From the NCBI GenBank assembly GCA_051294375.1, contig JBJCIZ010000042.1, positions 1-64,000 of the forward strand: a stretch of 64,000 nt of DNA, read 5' to 3'. A program made the position numbers and the translations under genes. The notes below the pieces were generated by a model, which worked only from the letters and a program-made list of their open reading frames with translations, did not search any database and was not told where the DNA came from. Positions 41,918-51,645 of this stretch are shown here, in pieces (position 1 is the first letter of the stretch; each line of letters starts with the position of its first letter). The stretch is from Paraspadella gotoi. Lineage: Eukaryota > Chaetognatha.

Positions 41918-42003
41918 AGGTAATTAATTAATTAATTAATTAATTAAACATTATGAGTAATCATAAATAATAAAAATTCAAGTCAACTTGACTTTGGCTT
42001 TTT

Positions 42004-42028
42004 NNNNNNNNNNNNNNNNNNNNNNNNN
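42004..42028. other. Assembly gap (25 N)
   Basis: 25 Ns. In copy 2 (57,741-57,755) the same sequence is continuous with nothing missing, so the gap is a join, not lost DNA. Confidence 0.99.
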
Positions 42029-43732
42029 CTTCATTCAAACTCATTTTCACTCCTCGATTCAAACTTTTATATCATGCTCAATCACACATTTTCCTACCCA
42101 CACACAAAATTTAATCTCAATCTATTATGATTAATTATTAATTAAGTTAATTATTAATTATTAATTCGATTAATTATGGATTAAAATTATTAAAAAAATT
42201 AAAAAAAAGTGACTTATGTTTTTTTCTATTTAATTTCATTTCCACTTGCACGATTCCATCAAAACTTTATATCAAGCTCACTACACACTTTCCAACCCAC
42301 ACACAAAATTTAATTCCCAATCTATCCATCCAATTTATGATTTATTCGAGTAATTTATGGTTAAAAATTAGTAAAAAGATTTAAGTTAATTTGACTTATT
42401 TTTTTTTCCATTTAAAACTCATTTCCACTCGCACGATTCCATCGAAACTTTATTTCCAGCTCAAATCAATACACTTCCTAACACGCAACACCAAAATTTT
42501 ATTTCAAATCCATCTATCCAATTACGAGTAATTGGAGTTTAAATGAAAAGGTGGAAGGACCTTCCGACAGACGGCCGACGGACGGAACGAACATCGTTTG
42601 TTTTTTGTGCTTAATTTAGCATTATTTTACAGTTCTAATGTTGACAAAAATTATTTACTGACAAGATTTAGGGGTGGGACCGATGGCGACAAAGTTAATT
42701 ATTGAGTCGAAATCGCTGGATAAACAGATCCGACTAAAAAAGTGTCTGCACAAAGTAAAATCCTTTTCTCAATATTTTGATAAGTGGATCATAGAAAAAG
42801 TTTTGAATTTGCTTTCAACAAGATTTTATTGGTACATAGTGACGTACATGTACCAATAAATTATTGCGTACATAGTGACGTACATGTATCATTTAAAATC
42901 GTTGTTGAAAGCAATTCAAACTTCTTCTATTATTTCAAACACAACGAAACAAAAGGAAATTCACGATGATAAGTAGGATCAAAATTGAAAAAAAATATTA
43001 TTTTGAAAATTTACTATTTTAGAAAGGATATAAGGAGGATACTGTTCCCCAAACCATAATGATCAAAATATTTTTTGTGGCTCAATATCATACTATCTCA
43101 CGTCTAAATGTCCTTGTTTTGTTTACTTCAAATAAAATTTCTGGTTTCAGAAAGCCAACTCTATTATATGTATATCTATTTTTTCATTGTGTTATTTATA
43201 TAAATTTTTTAGATTGCAGTCGAGCCATCAATCTCCGAAAAAAGATTGATAAATTTTTATTTTCAAGTTATGAATTATGCTGTCCACCCGGATGTTCTCC
43301 ATATCTGCGCCTTATATACAACAAAAAGTAAATTAGATCCTCGGACCGATATTGATTGTTGGCCCGCGACTCTCTTTTTTATTTTTAATTGATCACTCCG
43401 ATCTGTCGGTCTGTCTTTATGAATAGCTGTTTGTATATAATGTATAATTTTTTTTTCTTACTAACACTGCGGCACAAAACAAAAGAAGATCATTTGTTAG
43501 CTCTAAATACCCCCACAGAGTTTCTTTTTTAATTTTAGAAAAATAGTTATAAGAAGTATATTTTTTTAAAAAGCTATCAATTGATATAATAAAAATTAAT
43601 TGGTTCTAGCCAGTAGAAATACAGCAATATTTTAGGTCCAGAGTCTGAAAACGGAATTGAGGAAAAAAAAATTTTTTGGAGGTTAAGTTGAATGATAATT
43701 TTTAGTCGGATCTGCTTATCAGCAGTCACTCT
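42029..43732. repeat. 1.70-kb stretch identical to 57,748-59,451
   Basis: Constant offset of 15,719 with no difference noticed by eye, starting at the base after the 25-N gap. Includes the right part of a Helentron-like copy, a hairpin region, and a relic (about 43,040-43,330) resembling the MITE at 14.7 kb in reverse. Confidence 0.8.
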
Positions 43733-44610
43733 AACCACTCTTTATAATTCACTTTTTTGTCGGTCTGTCTGGTGCCACCCTTCAAGTTTGTCGGCATTCA
43801 CTTATTCATGTTCAGAACATCGAATTATGATAAAATTATGCAAAAAAATGATGTCCTCCCGATTCGTCTTGTCTGTCCTCTTTGTCCGCTCCCGTCCCCA
43901 CCTTTTAGCAAAAAACACCAATTACAGCCGTGATTGATGGATGGATTTAAAATGAAATTATTTGTGTGCTGGAGTAGGAAGTGTGTGTGTTTGAGCTGGT
44001 ATATAAGTTTCGATGGAATCGTCCGAGTGAAATGAGTTTAATATGGAAACAAAAAAAAAATATATTCACTATTTTAAACACAATTCTCAATGAGTGGATG
44101 GGTGATATGATCCTGGAATTTTGGTATGTGGGTAGGAAAGTGTGATGAACTAGTCACGGGAAATCAAGTTTCGATGGAATAGTTTGAGTGAAATGAGTTT
44201 AAAATAGAAAAAAATAAAAAAACTGTTTCATTAATTGATTATGCTTTCTTTTTTTTTATATTAAATGTAATGCAAGATGTAATAATTAATCAAATAATAA
44301 ATAAGTTAATTAATAATTAGTCAATTAATTAATAAATAATTAATTAATCAGTCAATTGATTCATCAAAAAACATTTTGGATCATTGCCATTATTAATTAA
44401 TGAATAATTAAATAACAGATTCCGACTCTATAATTCACTTGTCGGTCTGATCTGTCTACCCCCAATCTTGTTGTCATTCACTTATATCATCTCAAACATC
44501 AAATTATGATTAAATTATGCAAAAAAATTAATTAATTATTATAATTAATTAATTAATTACTGATAATGATCGTGGGAGATCCGGACATTGTTTGCTCAAA
44601 CTTATTTTTC
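43697..44610 (-). mobile_element. Helentron-like repeat
   Basis: Starts TTTTTAGTCGGATCTGCTTA, has the CATCGAATTATGATAAAATT motif and internal units, and includes a second, internally duplicated start at about 44,420 (GATTCCGACTCTATAATTCA). Ends near 44,580-44,605 with GGAGATCCGGACATTG and TTGCTCAAACTT. The counterpart at 59,424-60,290 reads more cleanly. Confidence 0.6.
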
Positions 44611-45184
44611 TGACTGATGATAAAAAGATTTCTTACTTTTATTATCTTTTATTTACTTATTTTTAATTTGATTTAGGTAAAAATGGTTGATATCTATCCC
44701 TACAGATTATTCTATGTTGAATTTGTTCAGCCAATTTCATATTTTAAAAATTTATAATTAGGGAAAACTTATTGACTCTTGTTGACTAAAAAAAAGAAAC
44801 TAATTTTTTTTTCGATTTTTTGTACCAATCGGATTTGACGTCTATAACTTTCGAACGCTTGCTCGATTTTATTGGACTTGGACCAATTGCTTTATCTCTC
44901 AATAAGCATGTTTTATGTTTCTATATCTAAGTAGAATTGAGCTATCCAATACGGTTTTTCAATGTGAAAATTGTCTTCTTTTTTTTGGCGCAGCATTGTA
45001 ATGCGGTCATGCGATCCATGTGATCGTAAGGCTAAGAATAATGTATGCAATATGAGCTGTTTTGATTAGTTCTTAGTGAAACAAACTTTAGAAGATTAAA
45101 ATTTGTTATGTATGGCAAGAGCAGGTGCTTGTGATGCTTATTGGATGGGTTATCTACTGTTGGTCTTTGGGTCTTCCGACCTCA
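44611..45184. other. No gene recognised
   Basis: AT-rich, duplicated at 60,290-60,900. A short frame around 44,760-45,000 has no recognisable product. Confidence 0.5.
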
Positions 45185-45660
45185 GTGACGCATTCCTGCT
45201 TGGCAACGCAGAAGAAGTCGTTAGGACTGTGGATGGAATGCAACGCCCATCTGAGCCAATGAAATTGGCTGAAAGATAGTTGATGTGAGGCCAGTAATAT
45301 ACCACCACAGGATCCTTAGGTCAAGAAATCATCAGGTTCTCCAGGACTCGCTTTGTCAATGCAGAGGGAGGTCGTTAGGACTGTGGATGGAATGCAACGC
45401 TTGGGATGGTGCATTCCCTCTATGAGCCTATGGGATTGGCTGAACGATAGTAGATTGAGGCCTGTGATTATACCACCACAGGATCCCCAGGCCAAGAAAT
45501 ACTCAGGTTCTCCAGGTCTCGCTTTGCCAATGCAGAGGGAAGTCGTTAGGACTGTGGATTGAAAGCAACGCTTGGGATGGTTCATCCCCCTATGAACCAA
45601 TGGGATTGGCTGAATGAATAGTGGATGTGGGGTGGTGTTTAATATACCGCCACATATGCA
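45185..45660. repeat. Tandem array, about 170-bp unit, 2.6 copies
   Basis: GTCGTTAGGACTGTGGATGG recurs at about 45,220, 45,371 and 45,541, each followed by GCAACGC, a GGCTGAA motif and CCACCACAGGATCC. The same array is at 60,900-61,380. The minus-strand frame through it reflects the repeat. Confidence 0.8.
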
Positions 45661-46734
45661 TATATTTCATTCTGGAGTAATCATATGATCATTGAATGAG
45701 CTAAAGATTGATCACCTCATTAGATAAAGTTAATGCAAAAATTAGTGTGACACTATGTAATTGTTTTTGGTTGTCTGTTTTCATAATTTTTTTGTATTTA
45801 CAACATTTGAAAAGTTTGAACAATGGCACAATTGAAGTTTTTGAATCTTGGTTAGGCACCTTCTAATTTGTTTAATGTGGCCAAAAATTTTTGATTGCCC
45901 TTGGCTTGACAATTTTCTAATTGCAATATTACTTATATCTTTTCGACATTCTTTTTTGAAAGAATACCACTTGGATATACAAGAGGAGCGAGCTCATAAT
46001 AAATTCTCAGGCAGAATTTCAGAGGAGCAAACGAATGTTAGGTATATATACTATTATAAAGGATGGACTGGATTATGCATGAAAATCTTATCATCAAATT
46101 AAGTAAAGCCTAAAATACCAAATTAAAAAGATATATTTAAAAGCAATATCAGACTGAAAAGTCTCGAAGAGAGAGAAAGAGTGAGAGAGAATGATAGGAG
46201 TAAGTTCATTTCACATGAACTTGCATTGAGAGTTTAATAATTTAATATAGGATCTTAATAATTACTTTTTAAAATTTTTAGTATTACAGACCTGTGCAAT
46301 AAAAAGAGGACACTCCAAAAACATTAATTGAAAATAAATAAAGTTAGATTCTCTTCAGAGGCATGGTTTTGAATCTTATCACTGCCACCACATAGGTTTC
46401 CAGGGTGAAGAGTCTTGATAACGCTATGAGAACCAAGAACAGGCAAAGTCTATTTATAGCTGAGAAGAGGATCAGCGACACAGGAAGATTATCCGATCAA
46501 TCTAGCTTGCGATCTGATTGGTTAGTTGGAATCCTCGGCGACCAATTGGATTCGTTGATTCCATTTTTTGAGCGTTCGCCGATCCTCTGATCCGTTTTCG
46601 ATTCTCAAAGGTTAAATTCCTTTATATATTATAAGATAAAAAAAAATATTCCATGAAAAAAAACTATTTATGTAAGATATTGAAATATTGGCTTTGTTTC
46701 TAGATTGTTTTAGTGCGGAAACTGCAATATTCGC
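45661..46734. other. Duplicated AT-rich DNA ending in a promoter-like segment
   Basis: A GA-rich tract near 46,158-46,195. 46,400-46,600 has repeated GATC/CCGATC and GATTGGTTAG elements as in an LTR or promoter, with TATTTATAGC near 46,450. This segment also borders the insertion at 62.1-63.9 kb in copy 2. Confidence 0.45.
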
Positions 46735-47045
46735 AGATTCCGACTCTATAATTTCACTTTTGTCGGTCCGTCTGTTCCACCCCCCCAATCTTGTCGGTCA
46801 ATTCACTTAGATCCATCTCAGACATCAAATTATGATAAATTATGGCAAAAAAATAGTGGTCTGTCCGTCCGTCCATCCTCCCGTAGCATTATACTCCATT
46901 ACTCGTGATGGATGTATGGATTAGACGAAATTTTGTGTGTGGGGTAGGTGTGTATGATTGAGCTGGATATAAAGTTTCGATGGAATCTTGCAAAGGGAAA
47001 TTGAGTTTAAATGGAAAAAACAATAAGTCACTTTAACTTAAGTCT
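46735..47045 (-). mobile_element. Helentron-like repeat, partial
   Basis: CAGATTCCGACTCTATAATT, GTCGGTCCGTC, ATCAAATTATGATAAATTAT and one internal unit with AAGTTTCGATGGAATC; cut by a PLE fragment at about 47,050. Confidence 0.5.
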
Positions 47046-47055
47046 TGGTTAATTT

Positions 47056-47300
47056 TTACTCTGCAGACATTGTGATTAAACTTTCTTAAACTGTCTCACA
47101 TTTCACCCACTGTCCTGTCTCATATCTTTTTTGCCATTTCTTCTCTCTCTCTCTTCTTTCTCTCTCTCTCTCTCTCTTCCAAAGTCTTTGGAACAAGACA
47201 TAAAACAATTGTGGAATTGTCAAAAAGCACTGATGAAGGCTTGAATGAAAGCGAAATTGTCTGTACAATAAAATAAAATTGTTGCTGTATCAAGACTTTG
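47056..47300 (+). mobile_element. Terminal fragment of a second Penelope-like element
   Basis: Same plan as the terminal repeats at 16.7 and 19.2 kb (CT microsatellite at 47,140-47,180, then a hammerhead motif, then an ATAAAATAAAATTG end) but clearly different sequence, so from another PLE family. No coding part. Confidence 0.6.
47230..47261 (+). ncRNA. Hammerhead ribozyme motif (second family)
   Basis: CTGATGA, stem II GCTT/AAGC around a short loop, then GAAATTGTC, which gives GAA, a one-base-pair stem III and the GTC cleavage site. Catalytic-core bases are all present. Confidence 0.55.
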
Positions 47301-47834
47301 TCTTTAATTTCAATAATTTTAAACTCATAATTACTCTAATCAATATGGCTAAATACTCTTCCGATACCCCTTTGCCGTAAGACAGAGCAGCGAATCTCTC
47401 TCGCCTCTCTGCCTGTGACTACAGTCAGGATCGGGATCGACAAAAACCAATAATTTGAACGATTTTAATTGTTTATGGTTTTTGTTAGGGATAAGGTTAG
47501 ATTAGAGGATAGAGATAGGGTTAGGCTTAGGGATTACGGTTTAGGGATTAGGGATTGTCTTTCTCAGTACTTTTACAATAAAAAAATCTGCTGTGGGGTG
47601 ACTCATTGGTTGAGATTGAGATCGACAGAAACAACGACGATAATTTAACGATGGAGGAAGCAGTTGCGAGGGTGGAGAGCGACTCGAAGGGAGTGATGAT
47701 GGAAGGAGCGCAAAAGATACGAGTTTTTGTGCGTGTGGTTTTGAATTCACTGCTTAAGGAGCCGCAGCAGGGGGGTATTCGATGGAAAAAAGTGCCCTTT
47801 TTAATTTTTTTAATCCATAATTAATCGCATTATT
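47301..47834. other. Unassigned segment with short open frame and GGATTAGGG-type repeats
   Basis: 47,485-47,560 holds degenerate GTTAGGG/GGATTAGGG repeats. A 72-codon plus frame (47,606-47,824) with an acidic start (MVEIEIDRNNDDNLTMEEAV) has balanced composition, but no splice or domain evidence was found. Confidence 0.35.
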
Positions 47835-48750
47835 CTTATTGGAGGGATACAATGGGATGAATTTGTGTGAGGGTAGGAAAGTGTGTGATTGAGCATTTTA
47901 TCAAGGAGTGGAAATGAGTTTGCATGGAAATAACCAACAGTCAAAGTTGACTTAAATTTCTATTATTTATGCACTCATGAATGTTTTATTAAATTAATTA
48001 ATTAATTAATTAAGATGAAAAAAATGAATCAAATATCAGAAAAAAAATAAAACACAGTTAGAAGGTGCAAGTTAAAAAGAATGATGCAAATTGAAAGAAT
48101 GATCAGTTAGAAAAAAAAATGATGCAAGTTGAAAAAAAGGAGTAGCAAGTTGAAAAAATGATGTAGTTAAAAAAAATGATAAAAAAGATGAAAAACTGAT
48201 GCAAGTTGTAAAAATATGCAAGTTAAAAAATGATGCAAGTTAAAAAAATAATGTGAGTTGAAAAACGATTTCCAAGTTAAAAAAAATATGCAAGTGAAAA
48301 AATAATGTAAGTTGAAAAAATGTAGCAAGTTTAAAAATGAAGCAAATTGAAAAAAAAAATTAGCAAGTTGAAAAATGATGCAAGTTAAAATTAATAATGC
48401 AAAGTTAAAAAAATGATTGCAAGTTAAAAAAAAAATGAATGCAAATTTGACAAAATGATGCAAGTTTAAAAAATGTATGCAAGGTGAAAAAATTATCAGG
48501 TTGAAAAACAATATGCAAGTTGAAAAAAAATTATGCAGGTGAAAAAATGATGCAAGTTGAATAAATGATGCTAGTTAGAAAAATGATGCGAGTAAATAAA
48601 AAAAGATTAAAGTGGAAAAAAATAATATAGTTAAAAAAATTATTTGTACTTTTATTTGTAATTATTCTACTATAGTATTTATTTATTATTATTTTATTGA
48701 TTAGCCGCTTAATTATCGTGGGCAGATCCGACATTGTTTGCTCAAAACTT
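47835..48750 (-). mobile_element. Helentron-like repeat with reversed minisatellite
   Basis: An internal unit (AAAGTGTGTGATTGAGCA ... GGAAATGAGTTTGCATGG), then the 18-bp minisatellite in GATGCAAGTTGAAAAA orientation (48,058-48,600), and the family's terminal GTGGGCAGATCCGACATTG with TTGCTCAAAACTT at 48,718-48,750. Confidence 0.6.
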
Positions 48751-49462
48751 AATAAAGTAACTACTCAGACAGAATGTCAGGGCCAGAGATGGGTGTATAT
48801 TTTTAACCTCTGTTGTTTAAGATGCTGTAGCTCTAGATGACTGGACCGATTTTTTTTTAAGTTACACATGGATTTCTATATTTTTTTTAGAAAACATATA
48901 TTACAATGGCCCATAAAAATTAAAGCTAAAAGTATCTCGGTTTTTTGGCAGAATCTTCAAAAATGTTTTTTCTTCTATTTTATTTTTGGCCACTTGTCTT
49001 TCGGAGCTATAGCTCTTGAATGCTTGGAGACGATTTTCCTTCAAACTACAATATATATGGATTCTTGGCAAATTTAAAATCTACATTATAATATGTGCGT
49101 AAATCATTCACCGGCTTCTTAAAGTTCGAAGAGTGTCTTATTTTTCGCATGTCTGTACTACGAAGTAAACGGAAATGAATTCGATGAAATAATGAATGTT
49201 CTTGTTGTTTTCTCAAATTTCAAATTTGGTCAGCGAAATGTCATAAATTCGGAATTTATGAGAAACTCGAACATTATGATTGGGACATCTCAATGGCAGA
49301 TTGTTGCTATCAAGGAGCGTAGAAACATTAGGCAACAATCAAGGCAATGAATATGAAAGAAATCGTCCGAGTTTGTCAAGGTTTGATTCACTGTCTTCAA
49401 AGAGTTTTAAAAAGAAATAGATAAACGATTAATTTGATACAATGAAAAAAACATTGGATACA
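48751..49462. other. No gene supported
   Basis: AT-rich; the 69-codon frame at 48,868-49,077 has no recognisable product. Confidence 0.45.
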
Positions 49463-50022
49463 CATATGAAGCGGCTAAAGAGAGAGAGAGAGGGGAGAGC
49501 GACGAGATATCGGAGAGAAGCGAAAGCGACGAGTATCGAGAAAGAGAGGAAGCGACGGATAGAGAGAGAGAGAGAGAAGAGAGCGACAGAGATAGAACGG
49601 AGAAAGAAGAGAAAGACGGAAATATCCGATGAACTAAATCACGTGACTCGGGAGGCAGGGACGCGGCGCGGCGGGCGCTGCGGGCGCTGATGGTGAACAT
49701 AGACAGCTGCTCGTCAGGTGCTTCGCTGGGCGCGTCAGGCGCGTCGTCAGCTGCCTGGAACCGAGGTCACGTGATCAGGAGAAACGAGGAACGGAGGAAG
49801 CTATAAAGGAAAGGAGGAAAGGAAAGAGGGTCATCCACTTTTCCAATCCACGAGGACAGAGCTGCGGCTCTGTTGTACATTAATGGAATAATGTTGTGAC
49901 TCTTACTATTATCTTCAAATAAATATACGTTATCTAACTCATTTACTTCAATTATTCTGACGCTAAAATAATAGCCCAAGCTAGTAAGGTGCTTGTAGCA
50001 GCCAAGGCCTAGCACGCTCAAA
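49463..50022 (+). repeat. LTR-like segment: GA-rich, CACGTGA pair, TATA and AATAAA
   Basis: A GAGA/GCGACGA purine repeat (49,480-49,625), a GC-rich core flanked by two CACGTGA motifs (near 49,640 and 49,770), TATAAAGG at about 49,801, and AATAAA near 49,918, followed by the gag-like remains. Together this is the layout of an LTR, but no second LTR is seen. Confidence 0.4.
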
Positions 50023-51645
50023 TTGCGACCTTGCCAGGATCGCGCTGGCGAACACATCTTTACTACGCTACGCCGGAGGAACCACCTACCTTCTTGGTCT
50101 CCACGCGTTACAATCTCTCCTCGTGCACTTGAAATATTCCTGTTGGGACTGATCGTGAAATATGGCCGACTGGACGACAACGAGCGGACGCCAATCCCGG
50201 GTCACGCCCCTTACGACGGGGGCGAGGCGGCCCCGGGATCTCGCTTGGCCACGACCTTTGTTTCGCCGGAGGAAGACGTCAGGCGGATCCCGCTCCCCTC
50301 ACTCCCGCCTCCACACTCTCCTCTTCCGCCGCCGCCTCGCCACCATCACCGAGCAGCAGGGAGCGTTCGCCCCTCCCCCACGCTACACGGTACGTCCACC
50401 TCGGGTTGGGGACGATTATCTGCTCCAAGGCATCAACCGCCTCTCCTTGCACTGGGAGAGGTGTGGAGAGGCAGAACGCTTTCTGCAGCACTGGACGCCG
50501 TGACGAGTCGAATGACGCCCGAGCGGACCAGACTCAGACGGGCCGCGTCTGAACTATCAATGGTAAACCGAGGAGGAGGAGGAGGAGGGACGGGACGAGC
50601 CGGACATGCCAGGTCCGGCGCCGAAAAGCCATCGGACGGAGAGAGGAGGATGCCGGGCGGCGCTGCTGGCGCAAATCGCAGCGGGCTCCGCCTCTGCTGT
50701 TGGCGCCGCTGCTGGGGGCACCACTGTCCGGTTTTCCGTGCCGACAACGGGGCAGACTTTCCTCGATTTTCGGAGGACGCTTCCCATCAGAGCGTTCTCG
50801 TTGCTTTCGAGGCGAAGCGACGGCGTGGTGAAAGGTCCCTAAGAAGAATTGGCGGCGCGAGATTCCGTGGGCCCTCTGAAGGACTGCCGCCTCGGACACT
50901 GGCGGTCAACTTTCGCCACTGCGGGAACCAACAGTCGACGTATGAGGATTTCCTCCGCGATTCACCTGATTCCCAGGTGATGGAGACACATTCAGCGACA
51001 CTGCAAGCCGGTATTGCCGTTGTTGTGAACGCCCGCCGGACATCTGACGTGGAAGAAGACCTGGATGGATCTACGACTGGTGCGTCTTGCGCTGAAGTCC
51101 CTATGATCCGTACGGGCGTCCTAGTAGCTGATCTGGCTGTACATTGATGCATAGTGGGTACACACAGTACGGCAAATTCGAGGATTAAATGCGTTGGAGA
51201 ATGCTTTCTTACCACGAATCCTCAAAGGGAGAGCTGGGCCGCGCTGACCGGGCTCAGATTCCCAAATCAGCTCGAGCGAGGCGCGTTGGAGAGGCGACGG
51301 TCCTATGGAGGACCTTTGGGGAATCACGGAGGCGCCGACAGAGCAAATTGTTCGCCGCTCTATGGCGGCCGGGCCGGCGCTCGACCCGGCGGAACGGCGT
51401 CCAATCGGAACGACGTCGTCTGCTGGGCGCTGTGACAAGACCGGTCACGTAAAGGCCGAGTGCTCGGGAAACTTGCCACCCGCAAAAGAACGCCAGCAAA
51501 GAAGCCCTTCAAAGACGACTTCAGAAGAAGAACCTTCAATGCCACAGGAAGGGCTGGAAGGGGCGCGGAAAGGAGAACTATCCTCCAAAGGCGACCAACT
51601 AACCGATCGACCTCCAATTAGGCGGAGGCGAAATAAGGGTTGAGT
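50023..51645 (+). pseudogene. Decayed retroelement gag with broken zinc knuckle
   Basis: GC-rich, with open frames in all three plus frames (50,023-51,147; 50,162-50,503; 50,606-50,842; 51,305-51,643) and shadows on minus. Near 51,170 NALENAFLPRILKG resembles the end of a capsid domain. Near 51,433-51,465 the frame reads CDKTGHVKAEC, the last three ligands of a CCHC knuckle; the first Cys lies one base out of frame just upstream (TGCTGG), so a single-base indel breaks it. A Glu/Arg/Lys-rich tail ends at TGA 51,641-51,643. No pol follows. Confidence 0.5.

Larger units (their letters stand above)
41455..42745 (+). mobile_element. Helentron-like element, best end-to-end copy
   Basis: 5' end AGCAAACAATGTCTGACCTG (a variant of GTCGGATCTGCCCACG), then TAAT-rich sequence, an 18-bp minisatellite (41,577-41,917), four internal units of about 140 bp with CATTTCCACT, ACGATTCCATC and CACACACAAAATT, a (GGAC)-type microsatellite near 42,570, and a 3' hairpin near 42,712-42,740 followed by TAAAAAA. 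The hairpin is damaged by indels here but intact at 54,377-54,405. No transposase or helicase gene, so non-autonomous. Confidence 0.6.
39714..46630. repeat. Duplicated block, copy 1
   Basis: Collinear with 55,466-64,000, offset 15,719-15,752 bases through the first 4 kb. Differences are mainly single-base insertions and deletions. Contents: short AT-rich unique sequence, AGCATT and 18-bp repeats, two Helentron-like copies, a 170-bp tandem array, and a GC-richer promoter-like end (46,400-46,600) with CCAAT-like motifs. No gene with a recognisable product; the short open frames repeated in both copies have no domain. Confidence 0.85.

Noticed and set aside
42674-43331. Frames of 60-90 codons repeated exactly at 58,393-59,050
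   Set aside because: Identity reflects the duplicated DNA, not selection on protein; they overlap hairpin and repeat sequence.
49442-49690. 82-codon Arg/Lys/Glu-rich plus-strand frame
   Set aside because: Purine repeats (GAGA, GCGACGA) give charged residues; no other support.
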